Assembly (NCBI GenBank): GCA_016178595.1
Contig: JACOSY010000014.1
Span: forward strand, 68,256 to 132,255
DNA: 64,000 bases
Direction of reading: 5' to 3'
From: Ignavibacteria bacterium
GTDB taxonomy: Bacteria; Bacteroidota; Ignavibacteria; UBA10030; SZUA-254
Shown here: positions 1 through 8,192 of the stretch, piece after piece
Layout of the letters: each line of letters starts with the position of its first letter
Position numbering within the stretch: the stretch's first letter is position 1
Made by a program: the position numbers and the translations under genes
Notes under the pieces: model-generated
Database searches by the model: none
What the model was told of the DNA's origin: nothing
Seen by the model: the letters and a program-made list of their open reading frames with translations, nothing else

Positions 1-29
1 ATGGTTAATATTCCTCTTAATGGCATTCC

Positions 30-1311
30 CTATTGTTGTCTTCCAATTGTCAGTATCGCTCTTCCGTTCTTCGATCCGACTGCCGCCGCCATATTTCCTT
101 TCACGGCAACAGCGCTATAGGCAGCGTCAGGGACGTCGGTGGTGAGGATTTTCCAGTCAACGCCGTTATAGTGTGCAACGAGCCCGAACGAGCCAACAAC
201 AATAATGTTGTTGAGGCTTGTTCCTCTTACAGAACTTGGATAAACATTGGTGCCGAAGTCAACCTTCTGCCATGTGTTCGTTTTGTTCTCGTACAATCCC
301 GAGCCGCCGCCAACGTAGAAAGGAAATCCTTGATGCGTCCATAGATTAAGCACGACGTCTCTTTGGGCATCCCAGGCAATAGAGTCGATCTTTCCATCGA
401 CCAGCTTCAGAATTTTCCTATCCTTGAACTGAAAAATATCCGAAACCGCGCAGTAAACCTCCTCCTTGCCGCTTGCTGGATTGGTGACGCCCCAGACATC
501 GTTGATGGGGGTCGCAGTGCCACTTTGAAGTCTCTGCCAAGTATTACCATCAGAGTGAACGATAGTTCCGTTATATCCAACGAAATACATATCCGATTGG
601 CTGCTTCCCCAAATCTTGGTTGCAGAGCCGGCACCATTACCTGCAAATTCCTCCCATCCGGCTCCTTTAAGATGGTGAACGCTCCCAGCACAGATCCACA
701 CGTCGCTAGCTGTGAAGGCAAAGAGTGCGGTTGCCTCGGTATAGAATTGTGTGTTAGGTCCGCAGTCTGGCCAGAAGAGACGACAGTTGTACAAGATCGT
801 CAAGGGCTTCGAAGTGCGTCCATCCGAGCTAACCACGTTGTAGGGGGGATTCTGCACTGCCCCCGTTGAATCTCTCACGCTCACTTCACCGACAGCATAA
901 ATGTTGCTATCATCTATAATGGTTACATCTCGTAATCCACTATCATCCCCGCCACCGAGCACGAATGATTGCCAAGTAAAGCTGTGGCTTGTCGGAGTAA
1001 GCGTCTGTACCTGTACTGGGTTGCTCTTTACCGTTGTCGTTCCCTTCCATAACAAAGACGCCTGATAGCTGTACGCCGTATTCTCCGTCAGGCCGGTGTC
1101 AGCGAATATCGTATCGAATTGTTTCTGCAGCAGGCGGTTGCGCCACTGTAAGGCTCAGATACGCTTCCCGTACTCCTGCGTCGATCATTGTGAGCTTTAC
1201 TCTGTTTGTGTCAACCGGAGGCTCGGTGCCCGCATCGTGGCAATCAAGCGCAAGATTTAACAGGGGCACGACGATGATGAGTGTAGCGAATTTGCAAGAA
1301 GAGAAGTTCAT
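30..1311 (-). pseudogene. Lipoprotein of a tandem repeat family, copy A, frame-broken
   Basis: Two open stretches in different frames make up one gene. The upstream piece (1311 down to about 1110) has a lipoprotein signal with lipobox LALDC and the start of a fibronectin-like strand region (VKLTMIDAGVREAYLSL). The downstream piece (to 30) starts in the same fold (DTIFADTGLTENTAYSYQAS is readable just upstream of its first Met) and continues as about 300 residues of repeated beta strands with W-G and IVVGSFG-type signatures, resembling YCF48/two-component propellers. Ends GRAILTIGRQ. The break lies at the edge of a 141-bp segment identical to copy B. Function unknown; an exported, membrane-anchored propeller lipoprotein is inferred. 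Similar proteins are often labelled glucosyltransferase, but I see no support for that activity. Confidence 0.6.
976..1116. repeat. 141-bp exact direct repeat, unit 1
   Basis: Base-for-base identical to 2281-2421, while flanking parts of the two lipoprotein copies differ at roughly one base in ten. Its right end coincides with the frame break of copy A. Confidence 0.9.
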
Positions 1312-1877
1312 CTCTATTCCTACCTTTCAGTCAATACTGTCGTCCGATTGTGAGGACGGCTCTTCCGTTTCTTGATCCGGCTGCCGCCACCATGCTTCCT
1401 TTTACGGCAACAGCGCTATAGGCAGCATCAGGGATGTCGGGGGTGAGGATTTTCCAGTCGATACCATTGTAATGAGCAATGAATCCGAACGAGCCGACGA
1501 CGACAATATTGTTGAGGCTTGTTCCTCTTACAGAACTTGGATAAACATTGGTGCCGAAGTCAACCTTCTGCCATGTGTTCGTTTTGTTCTCGTATAACCC
1601 ATGCCCGCCGCCAACATAGAGCGGGAATCCCTGGTGAGTCCAGACTGTGACAACAACATCTCTTTGGGCATCCCAGGCAATAGAGTCGATCTTTCCATCG
1701 ACCAACTTCAGAATTTTCCTATCCTTGAACTGAAAAATATCCGAAACGGCGCAATAGACTTCCTGTTTCCCGCTCACGGGGTTGTCCGCACCCCAGATAT
1801 CATTTATTGAAGTTGTCGTGCCACTTTCAATCCGCTGCCAGCCGTTACCTATGTATGAAAAAATGTTTCCCTTATCG

Positions 1878-1885
1878 CCCCCCCC
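1878..1885. repeat. Homopolymer C8/G8 tract at the internal frame break of copy B
   Basis: Eight C on the plus strand (G on the coding strand). Deleting one base reconnects the two parts of copy B in frame. Copy A has no such long tract at the equivalent place. Confidence 0.85.
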
Positions 1886-2280
1886 AGATCTGAGATCGAG
1901 AAAAACCGAAAAATGAAGTTATCCCCCCAAATGTTGTATCATTTAGATTCGTAAACAGGAATTGGTCCCCTCCCCAATTTTGACCGTCGTACCAGATAAC
2001 CTGTCCGCCTGTACTTACGCAGATGTTAGTTGAACTGATAGAATAGATCGCCTTTAGTTCGCCCGTGATATAAGAGTTTGTGTTCCAAATCCTCGTTGGG
2101 ATCCGAACCAACTGCGAGTCTTTACCATTCCAGTGAACGGCATTGTAAGGATTCGGGTCAACTTGCCCGCTTGAATCTCTCACGCTTACTTCACCGACAG
2201 CATAAATGTTGCTATCATCTATGACGGTTACATCCCGAAGCCAGCTATCATCGCCGCCTCCAAGCACAAAGGTCTGCCAG

Positions 2281-2421
2281 GTAAAGCTGTGGCTTGTCGG
2301 AGTAAGCGTCTGTACCTGTACTGGGTTGCTCTTTACCGTTGTCGTTCCCTTCCATAACAAAGACGCCTGATAGCTGTACGCCGTATTCTCCGTCAGGCCG
2401 GTGTCAGCGAATATCGTATCG
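2281..2421. repeat. 141-bp exact direct repeat, unit 2
   Basis: Identical to 976-1116. The right boundary again coincides with the frame break between the signal-peptide part and the propeller part of copy B. Confidence 0.9.
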
Positions 2422-2615
2422 GCTGTGCAATGGCAAGGCTCAGATACGCTTCCCTTACTCCTGCGTCGATCACTGTGAGCTTTACTCTATTTGTGTCGAT
2501 CGGAGGCTCGGTGCCCGCATCGTGGCAATCAAGCGCAAGATTTAACAGGGGCACGATGATAATGAGTGTAGCAAACTTGCAAGAAGCGATTTTCATAACT
2601 GCACCTATCTCTTAG

Positions 2616-2669
2616 TCAACTTTGTCTTCCAATTGTCAGTATTGCTCTTCCGTTCTTCGATCCTACTGC
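2616..2669 (-). pseudogene. 3' remnant of a third lipoprotein copy
   Basis: Reads AVGSKNGRAILTIGRQS then stop on the minus strand, almost the same as the last 17 residues of copy A. The reading frame meets a stop codon three codons further upstream, so only the tail of a third tandem copy survives. Confidence 0.7.
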
Positions 2670-3130
2670 AACAACAAGCTACCCTGAAACCGTCAGCCCT
2701 TCATACGTGCCATCGGGCAAGTTGGACGCCTGGCACAGTCTTTAATCTTAGCCACGCATCAGTCACGCTATGTCTTCAAGTGTAAGCTGCAAGTTGCCTG
2801 TCAATGGCCCTGTCGTATCGCTCCGGCAGGCAAATCCCCCTATCGTAAGGATAGTCAAAAGCCAGATGGAAATATTGAATGTCGTTTCGGTATCTCCCTG
2901 TTGTTGAACTCCTCATGAGTATACATATTGCTCGCACCATTGTCAAGACTTTTTCGCCGCATGTTGAACGCCACGAGCCGTAATTTTGTTTCGGTGTCAC
3001 TTTCCTTTCGGCAGTGGCTCAGTTTGGGCTGCATTGAGATTGCTTCTCCCGCTCTTCGAGCGGGATCGCAAAGACGGTTCTTTATCATAGTGCATTCCAA
3101 ACTGAACCTGTGCCTTACTTTCTCACTCGT
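2670..3130. other. Non-coding stretch with one hairpin
   Basis: No credible gene on either strand. A perfect 7-bp hairpin CCCGCTC-TTC-GAGCGGG sits at 3048-3064, in a context (TGCTTCTCC before, GATCGCAAAGAC after) that looks like a dispersed repeat. The rest shows nothing I can interpret. Confidence 0.5.
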
Positions 3131-3228
3131 GCCCGATCACGCCGATCAGGGATCGGCTACTACGCCATCCTGTGTAGTAGCGGGTCCCCGACCCGCGTAC
3201 CCGATCACGCCGATCAGGAGATCGCCTG
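3131..3228 (+). repeat. Composite REP-like repeat R1
   Basis: Composite of four parts: palindrome GCCGATC-AGG-GATCGGC (3141-3157); inverted arms GCTACTAC (3156-3163) and GTAGTAGC (3174-3181); hairpin CGGGT-CCCCG-ACCCG (3181-3195); and a second, degenerate GCCGATC palindrome (about 3210-3225). Nearly identical to the composite at 6457-6560 and related to shorter copies at 5350-5394, 6921-6966 and 7243-7266. The layout resembles BIMEs associated with RAYT transposases; the RAYT gene lies 3.4 kb away. Confidence 0.85.
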
Positions 3229-3240
3229 AGCGTCTCGGCA

Positions 3241-3276
3241 AAATACAAGGCCGCACCCGTGATCTCGGATGCGGCC
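3241..3276 (-). terminator. Probable rho-independent terminator of the T9SS protein gene
   Basis: On the minus strand, GGCCGCA ... TGCGGCC forms a 7-bp stem (extended by CCG/CGG inside) followed by TTGTATTTT. It lies 28 bp past the stop codon of the gene at 3305. Confidence 0.6.
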
Positions 3277-3304
3277 CGTTGCACACAATAGATCAATCAA
3301 CTAA

Positions 3305-5088
3305 CTATCTTAGCAACAGTAACTTCTTCGTTTCACTGAACGTCGTTCCATCATCGGCGACTGCCGTCATGCGATAGAAGTACCACCCGCTCGGTAAGCC
3401 TGATCCGTCGAACTCGACATTCCTATAACCTGCCGACACACGCTCCTCGACGAGCTGGGTCACCTTCCGTCCCAGTAAATCGTACACTGCTATGCTTACT
3501 CCTGCGTCGGTCGGTAGTCCATAACTTATCAGTGTCGTCGGGTTGAAAGGGTTCGGATAATTCTGGCCCAGGAAGATATGATCAGGGCGTGTCGTTGAAG
3601 TGATCGTGGGGGGCAAGCTCGGGTCTAGCTTCTGTGAAACTGGAACTGTCACCTGCGCAGACGCACTTGCCGTATTACCCGCCGCATCTCTCGCCGTATA
3701 GGTTGCTGTATATGTCCTCCCCGATCCGAGACCCGCGCGCTCTGCGCGCAGCTTGAAAGCGAGATCAGGAGTTCCTATGGCTGCATCCTGGATATCCCCC
3801 GGTAGATCTCCGTCGCCGAGTCCATTGTCAGGCTCATTGCTCGTAAGAGATGAGAGAATGAAGGTCGCTCCAGGACAGTTGTCGGAGATCGACACGGTCG
3901 CGGTAATGTCACGAAGCGTGTGGTTCGGTGGAGTCAGGACCGTGGGACTTAGCGATACTGAGATCGTCGGTGGCTGGTGATCAGCGACTGTAACGTTGAA
4001 CGAACAGCTTTGTCCGATTTGCGTGCTGCAAGCGATCGGCGTTGTACCGACCGGGAAGAAAGAACCGGACGGCGGAGTGCAGGTGACGGCGCCGCAACTG
4101 CTGGTGGGCGGCGTATAAGTAACAGTCGCACCACATTGACCCGCAGCGGCATTGACGACGATGTCTGAAGGACAATCGAGCGATGGATTATTGATTGTCA
4201 TTACGTACCACCAGTTGAGGACAACGCCGATGGACGAGTCATTGGAGACAAAAGCTCGATCTGTCCACCCTGATGAAACGTTCCCTGGCATTCGGCGGGA
4301 CTTAAGTGCTCATAGAATTTCCACAGGCGCGACGGGTTCGGGACATTCGTTGTCGAGTACGTCCAGGTTGTCCCCACATCGTTCACCACGTGAAAATTAG
4401 GACTATGGACACGCATCGTTACAAAGAATACATCACCGCAATTGACATTCAGCGGCACACCTATAAGGGACATCGCAAGTGAGTTTACGCTGTTTGGGTG
4501 GTCTATTACCGGGACGCCGGTGAAACCCCAAAGGTTAGCACCAAATGGTGGAAACGATGGGGTGGTACCGGGGATGGTCGAGTGCCAGGTAGTATCAGTT
4601 GCATCTTCGGGGAAAGCCGCAAGACCCTGATCGATGTCGTTGGTGCTCGTCCAGTATCCCCAGTTGACGCATGGCGGCGGGTATGGCGGATTCCCGGGTC
4701 CACTATGTGCGTTGATAGTCGATGCGTAGACTTTGAGAAGTATTATGGAATCCAACGCACCGACACTGGACCCGGATACCCAGAAGATCGTATCGATCGA
4801 CCCTGAAGCCGGGCTCTCAAACCACATTGCCACAACATCTTTGTGAAACGCGATGAATGTGCCATCGATTGGGTTGATATCCGGCGGATACCCGAACCTC
4901 ATATCCTGCACTGATGCTGATTGGCGTTTCTGCTTTTGTTGTACTCTAAACTTCTCAATCACCTGACGTGCACTCTCTCCACTCTTGAGTGGAATGACGT
5001 CGTTGTTCGGTGAAACGAGATAACGCTTCTGGCCGTGAGCCAATGGAGTGAGAAAAAGCAGTATGAGAAACAGAAGGCTGTACTTCAT
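3305..5088 (-). pseudogene. Secreted T9SS-sorted protein with HYR domain, one frameshift
   Basis: N-terminal part (5088 to about 4290): signal peptide (MKYSLLFLILLFLTPLAHG), then about 270 residues of an unrecognised extracellular domain ending WKFYEHLSP. C-terminal part in another frame (about 4290 to 3305): a HYR-like domain (DCPSDIVVNAAAGQCGATV... with paired Cys), a second Ig-like domain (PPTISVSLSPTVLTPPNHTL), and a C-terminal type IX sorting domain (NYPNPFNPTTLISYGLP, VYDLLGRKV, LPSGWYFYRM). The frames overlap at 4201-4320, so one indel suffices; a short G run (CAGGGTGG, minus strand, about 4267-4274) is a plausible site. Strong Shine-Dalgarno AGGAGGAG precedes the ATG. The intact product would be about 590 residues, secreted by T9SS and surface-attached or released. 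Error versus true decay is undecided. Confidence 0.7.
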
Positions 5089-5349
5089 AACTCCTCCTAT
5101 GAAAGATTATTTGTTGGATGAATTGAGATCTGCCTAAGAGAGAGGAACACGAAGTGCCACGGTGAAAATTCAGCACGATGTTGTGAGCGAGTTACCTCCT
5201 TTCTGGATTTAGATGGTCAGGACTGGACTACGAACCTTCATGCAATTAAGCAAAAGGGAGGAAAGATGCAATGGGGGAAAACCCTATTTCTGTGTTAACG
5301 GAGAAAACGGGAATCTTCAGGAGATGTGGCAAATAACGTCTGTAGTAAC

Positions 5350-5394
5350 GAGTCCTCGGCCCGCGTCCTCGATCACGCCAATCAGCGGATCGGT
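5350..5394 (+). repeat. Degenerate REP-like repeat R4
   Basis: CCGCGTCCTCGATCACGCC followed by AATCAGCGGATCGG matches the second half of R1 (CCGCGTACCCGATCACGCC, then the GATC palindrome) with several substitutions, so it is an older copy of the same family. Confidence 0.65.
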
Positions 5395-5433
5395 CGACAA
5401 TTCTAGCAGACTATTGAAAAAGGGAATCCATAG

Positions 5434-5572
5434 CCACGAGCTTCAGCTCGTGGAGAAGAATCCTAGAAAATCATGATGGGTTTTAACCCATTCCATCAAA
5501 GGGACCCGTTTTCCAGGGGCTAAAGCCCGTCGATTTTTTTGGATACCGATAACCACGACCTGAAGGTCGTGG
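5434..5572. repeat. Cluster of four small palindromes, second repeat family
   Basis: Two related perfect palindromes bound the unit: CCACGAGCTTCAGCTCGTGG (5434-5453) and CCACGACCTGAAGGTCGTGG (5553-5572). Between them lie ATGGGTTTTAACCCAT (5476-5491) and GGGCTAAAGCCC (5517-5528). All have 5-9 bp stems and 2-nt loops. The set looks like a BIME-type mosaic, distinct in sequence from the GATC family. No ORF spans it. Confidence 0.8.
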
Positions 5573-5653
5573 CAAATAGTACCGTGGAGTATTTTTCATC
5601 AGCCTGCTAAGAACCGTCAGGCTCGTAGAGCTACTACGACATCCTGTGATGTT

Positions 5654-6295
5654 TTATTGTTGTCTGGAAGGCAGGAGCGAGTCGACATTCTGCACGACCC
5701 CGGGGCGCCAGTTGTTCCATCCGAGCCGTTCGACGACGATGGAATTCGTTACCTGCAAATCTCTCCAGCGCGACAATTTGTTCGCATCCAACTCGCCGAG
5801 TTCGATTTCAAACCTGGCGCCGGTAGTGGGGGCAGTTCTCCCCGAAATCCATCCAAGAAGAATAAGCTCGTATGTTCCCGGAGAGGTAATGGAAAAATTA
5901 TCCTCTTCTTCCGACGCTTTGAACAACAGTTGTTTGGTCACCTCGCCGCGTCCCGGAACTGCGACGGGACACGCCATCGACTCATCCTGCAGCTCACCTT
6001 TGTCGTCGATTTTCTGGAATGCATACGGCGCAAACATGTATCCGCTCTTCGACCCGTGCCGGAGGAGCAGAAGCCCGAACCGTTCCATCACGACCATGCG
6101 AGCGCCGGTGTTGGATGCACTTACGGAAATTCCAATCGAGGCTGTTCCGAGAACGTCATGAAAGATATAGACGCGGGAACCGACGCGAAGATCAGGCTCT
6201 GCCGATCGGAGGACGGTGACGTAAAATGATAGAGCGGATATGCCGAGGGCGAGGATCGATAATACGATCGAGATTCGTTCTTTGAAGGTCGTCAT
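5654..6295 (-). CDS. Hypothetical membrane-anchored protein, 213 aa
   Basis: One predicted N-terminal membrane segment (residues about 9-28, ISIVLSILALGISALSFYVT) followed by a soluble beta-rich domain of about 180 residues with no motif I recognise. The positive-inside rule (MTTFKER before the helix) predicts the domain outside the cytoplasm or in the periplasm. It stands alone between repeat clusters, with no co-directional partner. Start chosen at the ATG that keeps the short basic N-tail. No ribosome binding site is obvious. The fold is not assigned; a stand-alone accessory gene is the safest description. Confidence 0.55.
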   Translation of the reverse strand: MTTFKERISIVLSILALGISALSFYVTVLRSAEPDLRVGSRVYIFHDVLGTASIGISVSASNTGARMVVMERFGLLLLRHGSKSGYMFAPYAFQKIDDKGELQDESMACPVAVPGRGEVTKQLLFKASEEEDNFSITSPGTYELILLGWISGRTAPTTGARFEIELGELDANKLSRWRDLQVTNSIVVERLGWNNWRPGVVQNVDSLLPSRQQ

Positions 6296-6456
6296 GGTTT
6301 TTAGCAGAACGTTTTTCTATTCTCTCTGGTGTTCAATACTCTCCGTTCATTCCGTCCCCGCAAACGCCTTCGTCAAAAACTCTCAACCTCCAGCTTCAAC
6401 GGTTAATGTAGATATTCCCTCGCGTAGAGTCAAGCCTTTCTTGCTTTCTCTCTCGT

Positions 6457-6560
6457 GCCCGATCACGCCGATCAGGGGATCGGCTACTACGCCATCCCGT
6501 GTAGTAGCGGGTCCCCCGACCCGCGTACCCGTTTACGCCGATCAGGGGATCGGCTACTAC
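6457..6560 (+). repeat. Composite REP-like repeat R2, directly upstream of the RAYT gene
   Basis: Two perfect 18-bp palindromes GCCGATCAGGGGATCGGC (6467-6484 and 6537-6554), each followed by TACTAC, joined by the GTAGTAGC arm and the CGGGTCCCCCGACCCG hairpin. About 95% like R1 over about 100 bp. It ends 54 bp before the transposase start, in the same orientation as the gene. Confidence 0.9.
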
Positions 6561-6613
6561 GACTCTTGATTTTTTAATAATATTCCTTGTTATTGATAGG
6601 TAGAGGAGGAAAC

Positions 6614-7207
6614 ATGAAACACTTACCACGCAAACCACCCAGATATGCTCAAGACAATTCGCCCTATTTTCTCACCTTCTGCACATTCAAGCGACGTCCA
6701 CTTTTGCATTTTTCTGGTGTTCCTGAAATGCTCGTGGACAATCTACACTTCTACGAACATAAAATTGATAAAGTCGTCGCTTATAGCATCATGCCAGATC
6801 ATCTCCATTTACTTGTCGAAGTCAAGGAGATAAAGACACTAACGGCTTTTCTACGGGATTTCAAAAAGTATACAGCAAAAGAAATTCTACAAATGCTGAT
6901 TCATCATACTATCGAGTTCTCGACCCACGCTCTCGGACTACGCCGATCAGTGGATCAGCCACTACAGGTTGATCGCATCTGGCAGCCAGGAACGATGGAT
7001 CATTGCATACGCATGACGTGGGATGGCAAAGACTACGAAAATCATCTCTCATATTTGTTCTTTAACTCGAAGAAACATCTTGATATTGCGCCCAAGGATT
7101 TTCCGTGGCATAACTTCATGGAGTTTGTTGAGCAAGGAGTATTTGATCAAAGCTTCTTTGCAGTGGATGATAAAGTTGTCAAGAAGTGTGCAATCTATGA
7201 GAAATAA
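6614..7207 (+). CDS. REP-associated tyrosine transposase (RAYT, Y1/IS200-like HUH family)
   Basis: A 197-residue Y1 transposase. Seen: FLTFCTFKRRPLL near the N-terminus, the HUH motif in YSIMPDHLHLLVEV (HLH), a candidate catalytic Tyr in DFKKYTAKEI, then IWQPGTMDH and ENHLSYLFFNSKKH typical of RAYTs. HUH enzymes of this family cut and join single-stranded DNA at hairpin foot sequences; RAYTs are single-copy domesticated relatives linked to REP palindromes. The ATG at 6614 has a strong Shine-Dalgarno (GAGGAGG at 6603), so it is preferred over an upstream TTG. REP repeats flank the gene at 6537-6554 and 7243-7260, and a degenerate copy lies in frame inside it (6921-6966), encoding an extra segment of about 16-20 residues (THALGLRRSVDQPLQVDR) between the Tyr helix and IWQPG. 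Whether activity is retained is unknown. Confidence 0.88.
   Translation: MKHLPRKPPRYAQDNSPYFLTFCTFKRRPLLHFSGVPEMLVDNLHFYEHKIDKVVAYSIMPDHLHLLVEVKEIKTLTAFLRDFKKYTAKEILQMLIHHTIEFSTHALGLRRSVDQPLQVDRIWQPGTMDHCIRMTWDGKDYENHLSYLFFNSKKHLDIAPKDFPWHNFMEFVEQGVFDQSFFAVDDKVVKKCAIYEK
6921..6966 (+). repeat. REP-like repeat inside the RAYT coding sequence
   Basis: CGACCCACGCTCTCGGACTA followed by CGCCGATCAGTGGATCAGCC and ACTAC aligns with the second half of R1 (CGACCCGCGTACCCGATCAC, then GCCGATCAGG...GATCGGCTACTAC). The core palindrome has one mismatch. The reading frame of the transposase stays open through it. Confidence 0.75.
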
Positions 7208-7242
7208 ATGGTGCTAAGACCGTTTGAAGAATATGCTGGAAT

Positions 7243-7266
7243 GCCGATCAGGGGATCGGCTACTAC
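7243..7266 (+). repeat. REP-like repeat R3 downstream of the RAYT gene
   Basis: Perfect GCCGATCAGGGGATCGGC plus TACTAC, 36 bp past the transposase stop and in the same orientation as R1 and R2. Confidence 0.9.
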
Positions 7267-7276
7267 CTACCACTGT

Positions 7277-7305
7277 TTGACTTTCACTCATATTACTCGT
7301 ATTTT
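7277..7305 (+). promoter_or_regulatory. Predicted promoter of acyP-ispF
   Basis: TTGACT (7277-7282), 17-nt spacer, TATTTT (7300-7305). It lies 21 bp before the acyP ATG and just after repeat R3, and matches the spacing and -10 type of other promoters in this window. Confidence 0.55.
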
Positions 7306-7326
7306 CTCACAGCATTTTCGAAAGCC

Positions 7327-7599
7327 ATGGACGTTCGTGCGCATATTACAGTTCAAGGAATGGTGCAAGGCGTTGGCTTTCGGTACTTCGTCTACAACAA
7401 AGCAAAACAATCAGGCCTAGCCGGATTCGTCAAGAATCTCTATGATGGCAATGTCGAGATCGTCGTGGAAGGTGACCGTTCGATCATCGAAGAGTTTATT
7501 AAAGAAGTGAAAGTCGGGCCGCGCCCCGCACGGGTTACCGACCTCAAGATCAGTTGGCAGAAACCGGAACAACAATTTCATGAATTCACGATTCGATAA
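7327..7599 (+). CDS. acyP: Acylphosphatase
   Basis: A 90-residue protein, the usual length for acylphosphatase, which hydrolyses carboxyl-phosphate bonds such as acetyl phosphate or 1,3-bisphosphoglycerate in the cytoplasm. The signature [14 protein letters not shown] (residues about 8-21) holds the phosphate loop and catalytic Arg, and the catalytic Asn is in [16 protein letters not shown] (about 40-43). The start ATG is followed by DVRAHITV, the first beta strand, so nothing is missing. It is the first gene after the RAYT region, 28 bp before ispF, and probably cotranscribed with it from the promoter at 7277. Confidence 0.93.
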   Translation: MDVRAHITVQGMVQGVGFRYFVYNKAKQSGLAGFVKNLYDGNVEIVVEGDRSIIEEFIKEVKVGPRPARVTDLKISWQKPEQQFHEFTIR

Positions 7600-7627
7600 C
7601 TAAAGAGTACGCCGGCAGAAGAGCATC

Positions 7628-8119
7628 ATGCGTTTCGGTTTCGGATACGATGTACATCGGATGGTGGTCAATCGCAAGCTCATCCTCGGCGGCGTCGATA
7701 TTCCATACTTCAAGGGATTGCTCGGGCACTCCGATGCGGACGTCGTTTGCCATGCATTCGCCGATGCACTTCTTGGAGCTGCTGCGCTCGGCGATATTGG
7801 CAAGCACTTTCCCGATACGGATCCCCGCTTCGAAGAGATCTCCAGCCTTGTGCTCTTAAAGCATGTTGTCGATCTCATTCGCGCGAGCAATTTTGAAATT
7901 ATCAACATCGATGCGACTGTGTTGTTGCAACAGCCGAAGATTGCTCCGTATACCAAACGTATGCGTGAGAATGTCGCGCAGGCGCTGGGTATCAAGATCG
8001 AGCAAGTTTCCATCAAGGCAACGACGAACGAAGAGCTTGGATTTATCGGGATGGGAGAAGGCGCCGCCGCCTATGCAGTTGCATCGATTCAGGATAATCA
8101 AATCAAATTGAACCTATAG
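7628..8119 (+). CDS. ispF: 2-C-methyl-D-erythritol 2,4-cyclodiphosphate synthase
   Basis: A 163-residue enzyme of the non-mevalonate isoprenoid pathway that cyclises CDP-methylerythritol 2-phosphate to MEcPP with release of CMP. Metal ligands are in GYDVHRM (Asp, His near residues 8-10) and in the histidine of the later GHSDADVVCHAFADALLGAA. Also present are GDIGKHFPDTD and the C-terminal IKATTNEELGFIGMGEGAAA, the family's usual closing motif. Length matches the trimeric family (about 157-165). It lies between acyP and a PAP2 phosphatase on the same strand. Confidence 0.96.
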   Translation: MRFGFGYDVHRMVVNRKLILGGVDIPYFKGLLGHSDADVVCHAFADALLGAAALGDIGKHFPDTDPRFEEISSLVLLKHVVDLIRASNFEIINIDATVLLQQPKIAPYTKRMRENVAQALGIKIEQVSIKATTNEELGFIGMGEGAAAYAVASIQDNQIKLNL

Positions 8120-8192
8120 TTACAAGCACGGACTCGTTGTCCTTTCATACCGATGTTCACTCATCGCGTGGACATCTCATTCGATTCACTTT

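Larger units (their letters stand above)
1331..2596 (-). pseudogene. Lipoprotein of a tandem repeat family, copy B, two frame breaks
   Basis: Paralogue of copy A immediately downstream on the plus coordinate axis (20-bp gap). The upstream piece from 2596 carries the lipobox LALDC and the same fibronectin-like start; the frame breaks near 2421, at the edge of the 141-bp repeat. The middle piece (2360-1872) ends FSRSQIWGGR and stops just past a run of eight G (minus strand). Removing one G restores IWGGDKGNIFSYIGNGWQRI and joins smoothly to the C-terminal piece (1777-1331), which ends GRAVLTIGRQY. The last piece is close to copy A (for example VDFGTNVYPSSVRGTSLNNI in both). Whether this is decay, phase variation or sequence error cannot be settled here. 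Confidence 0.6.
5089..5653. other. Non-coding region holding two repeat families
   Basis: Apart from the 5' leader of the T9SS gene (5089 to about 5200), this stretch holds the degenerate REP copy at 5350-5394 and the palindrome set at 5434-5572. No gene is supported. Confidence 0.6.

Noticed and set aside
3131-7266. CRISPR array
   Set aside because: The repeats are palindromic, of variable spacing (about 70 bp to 2 kb) and interrupted by genes, with no spacer pattern or cas genes.
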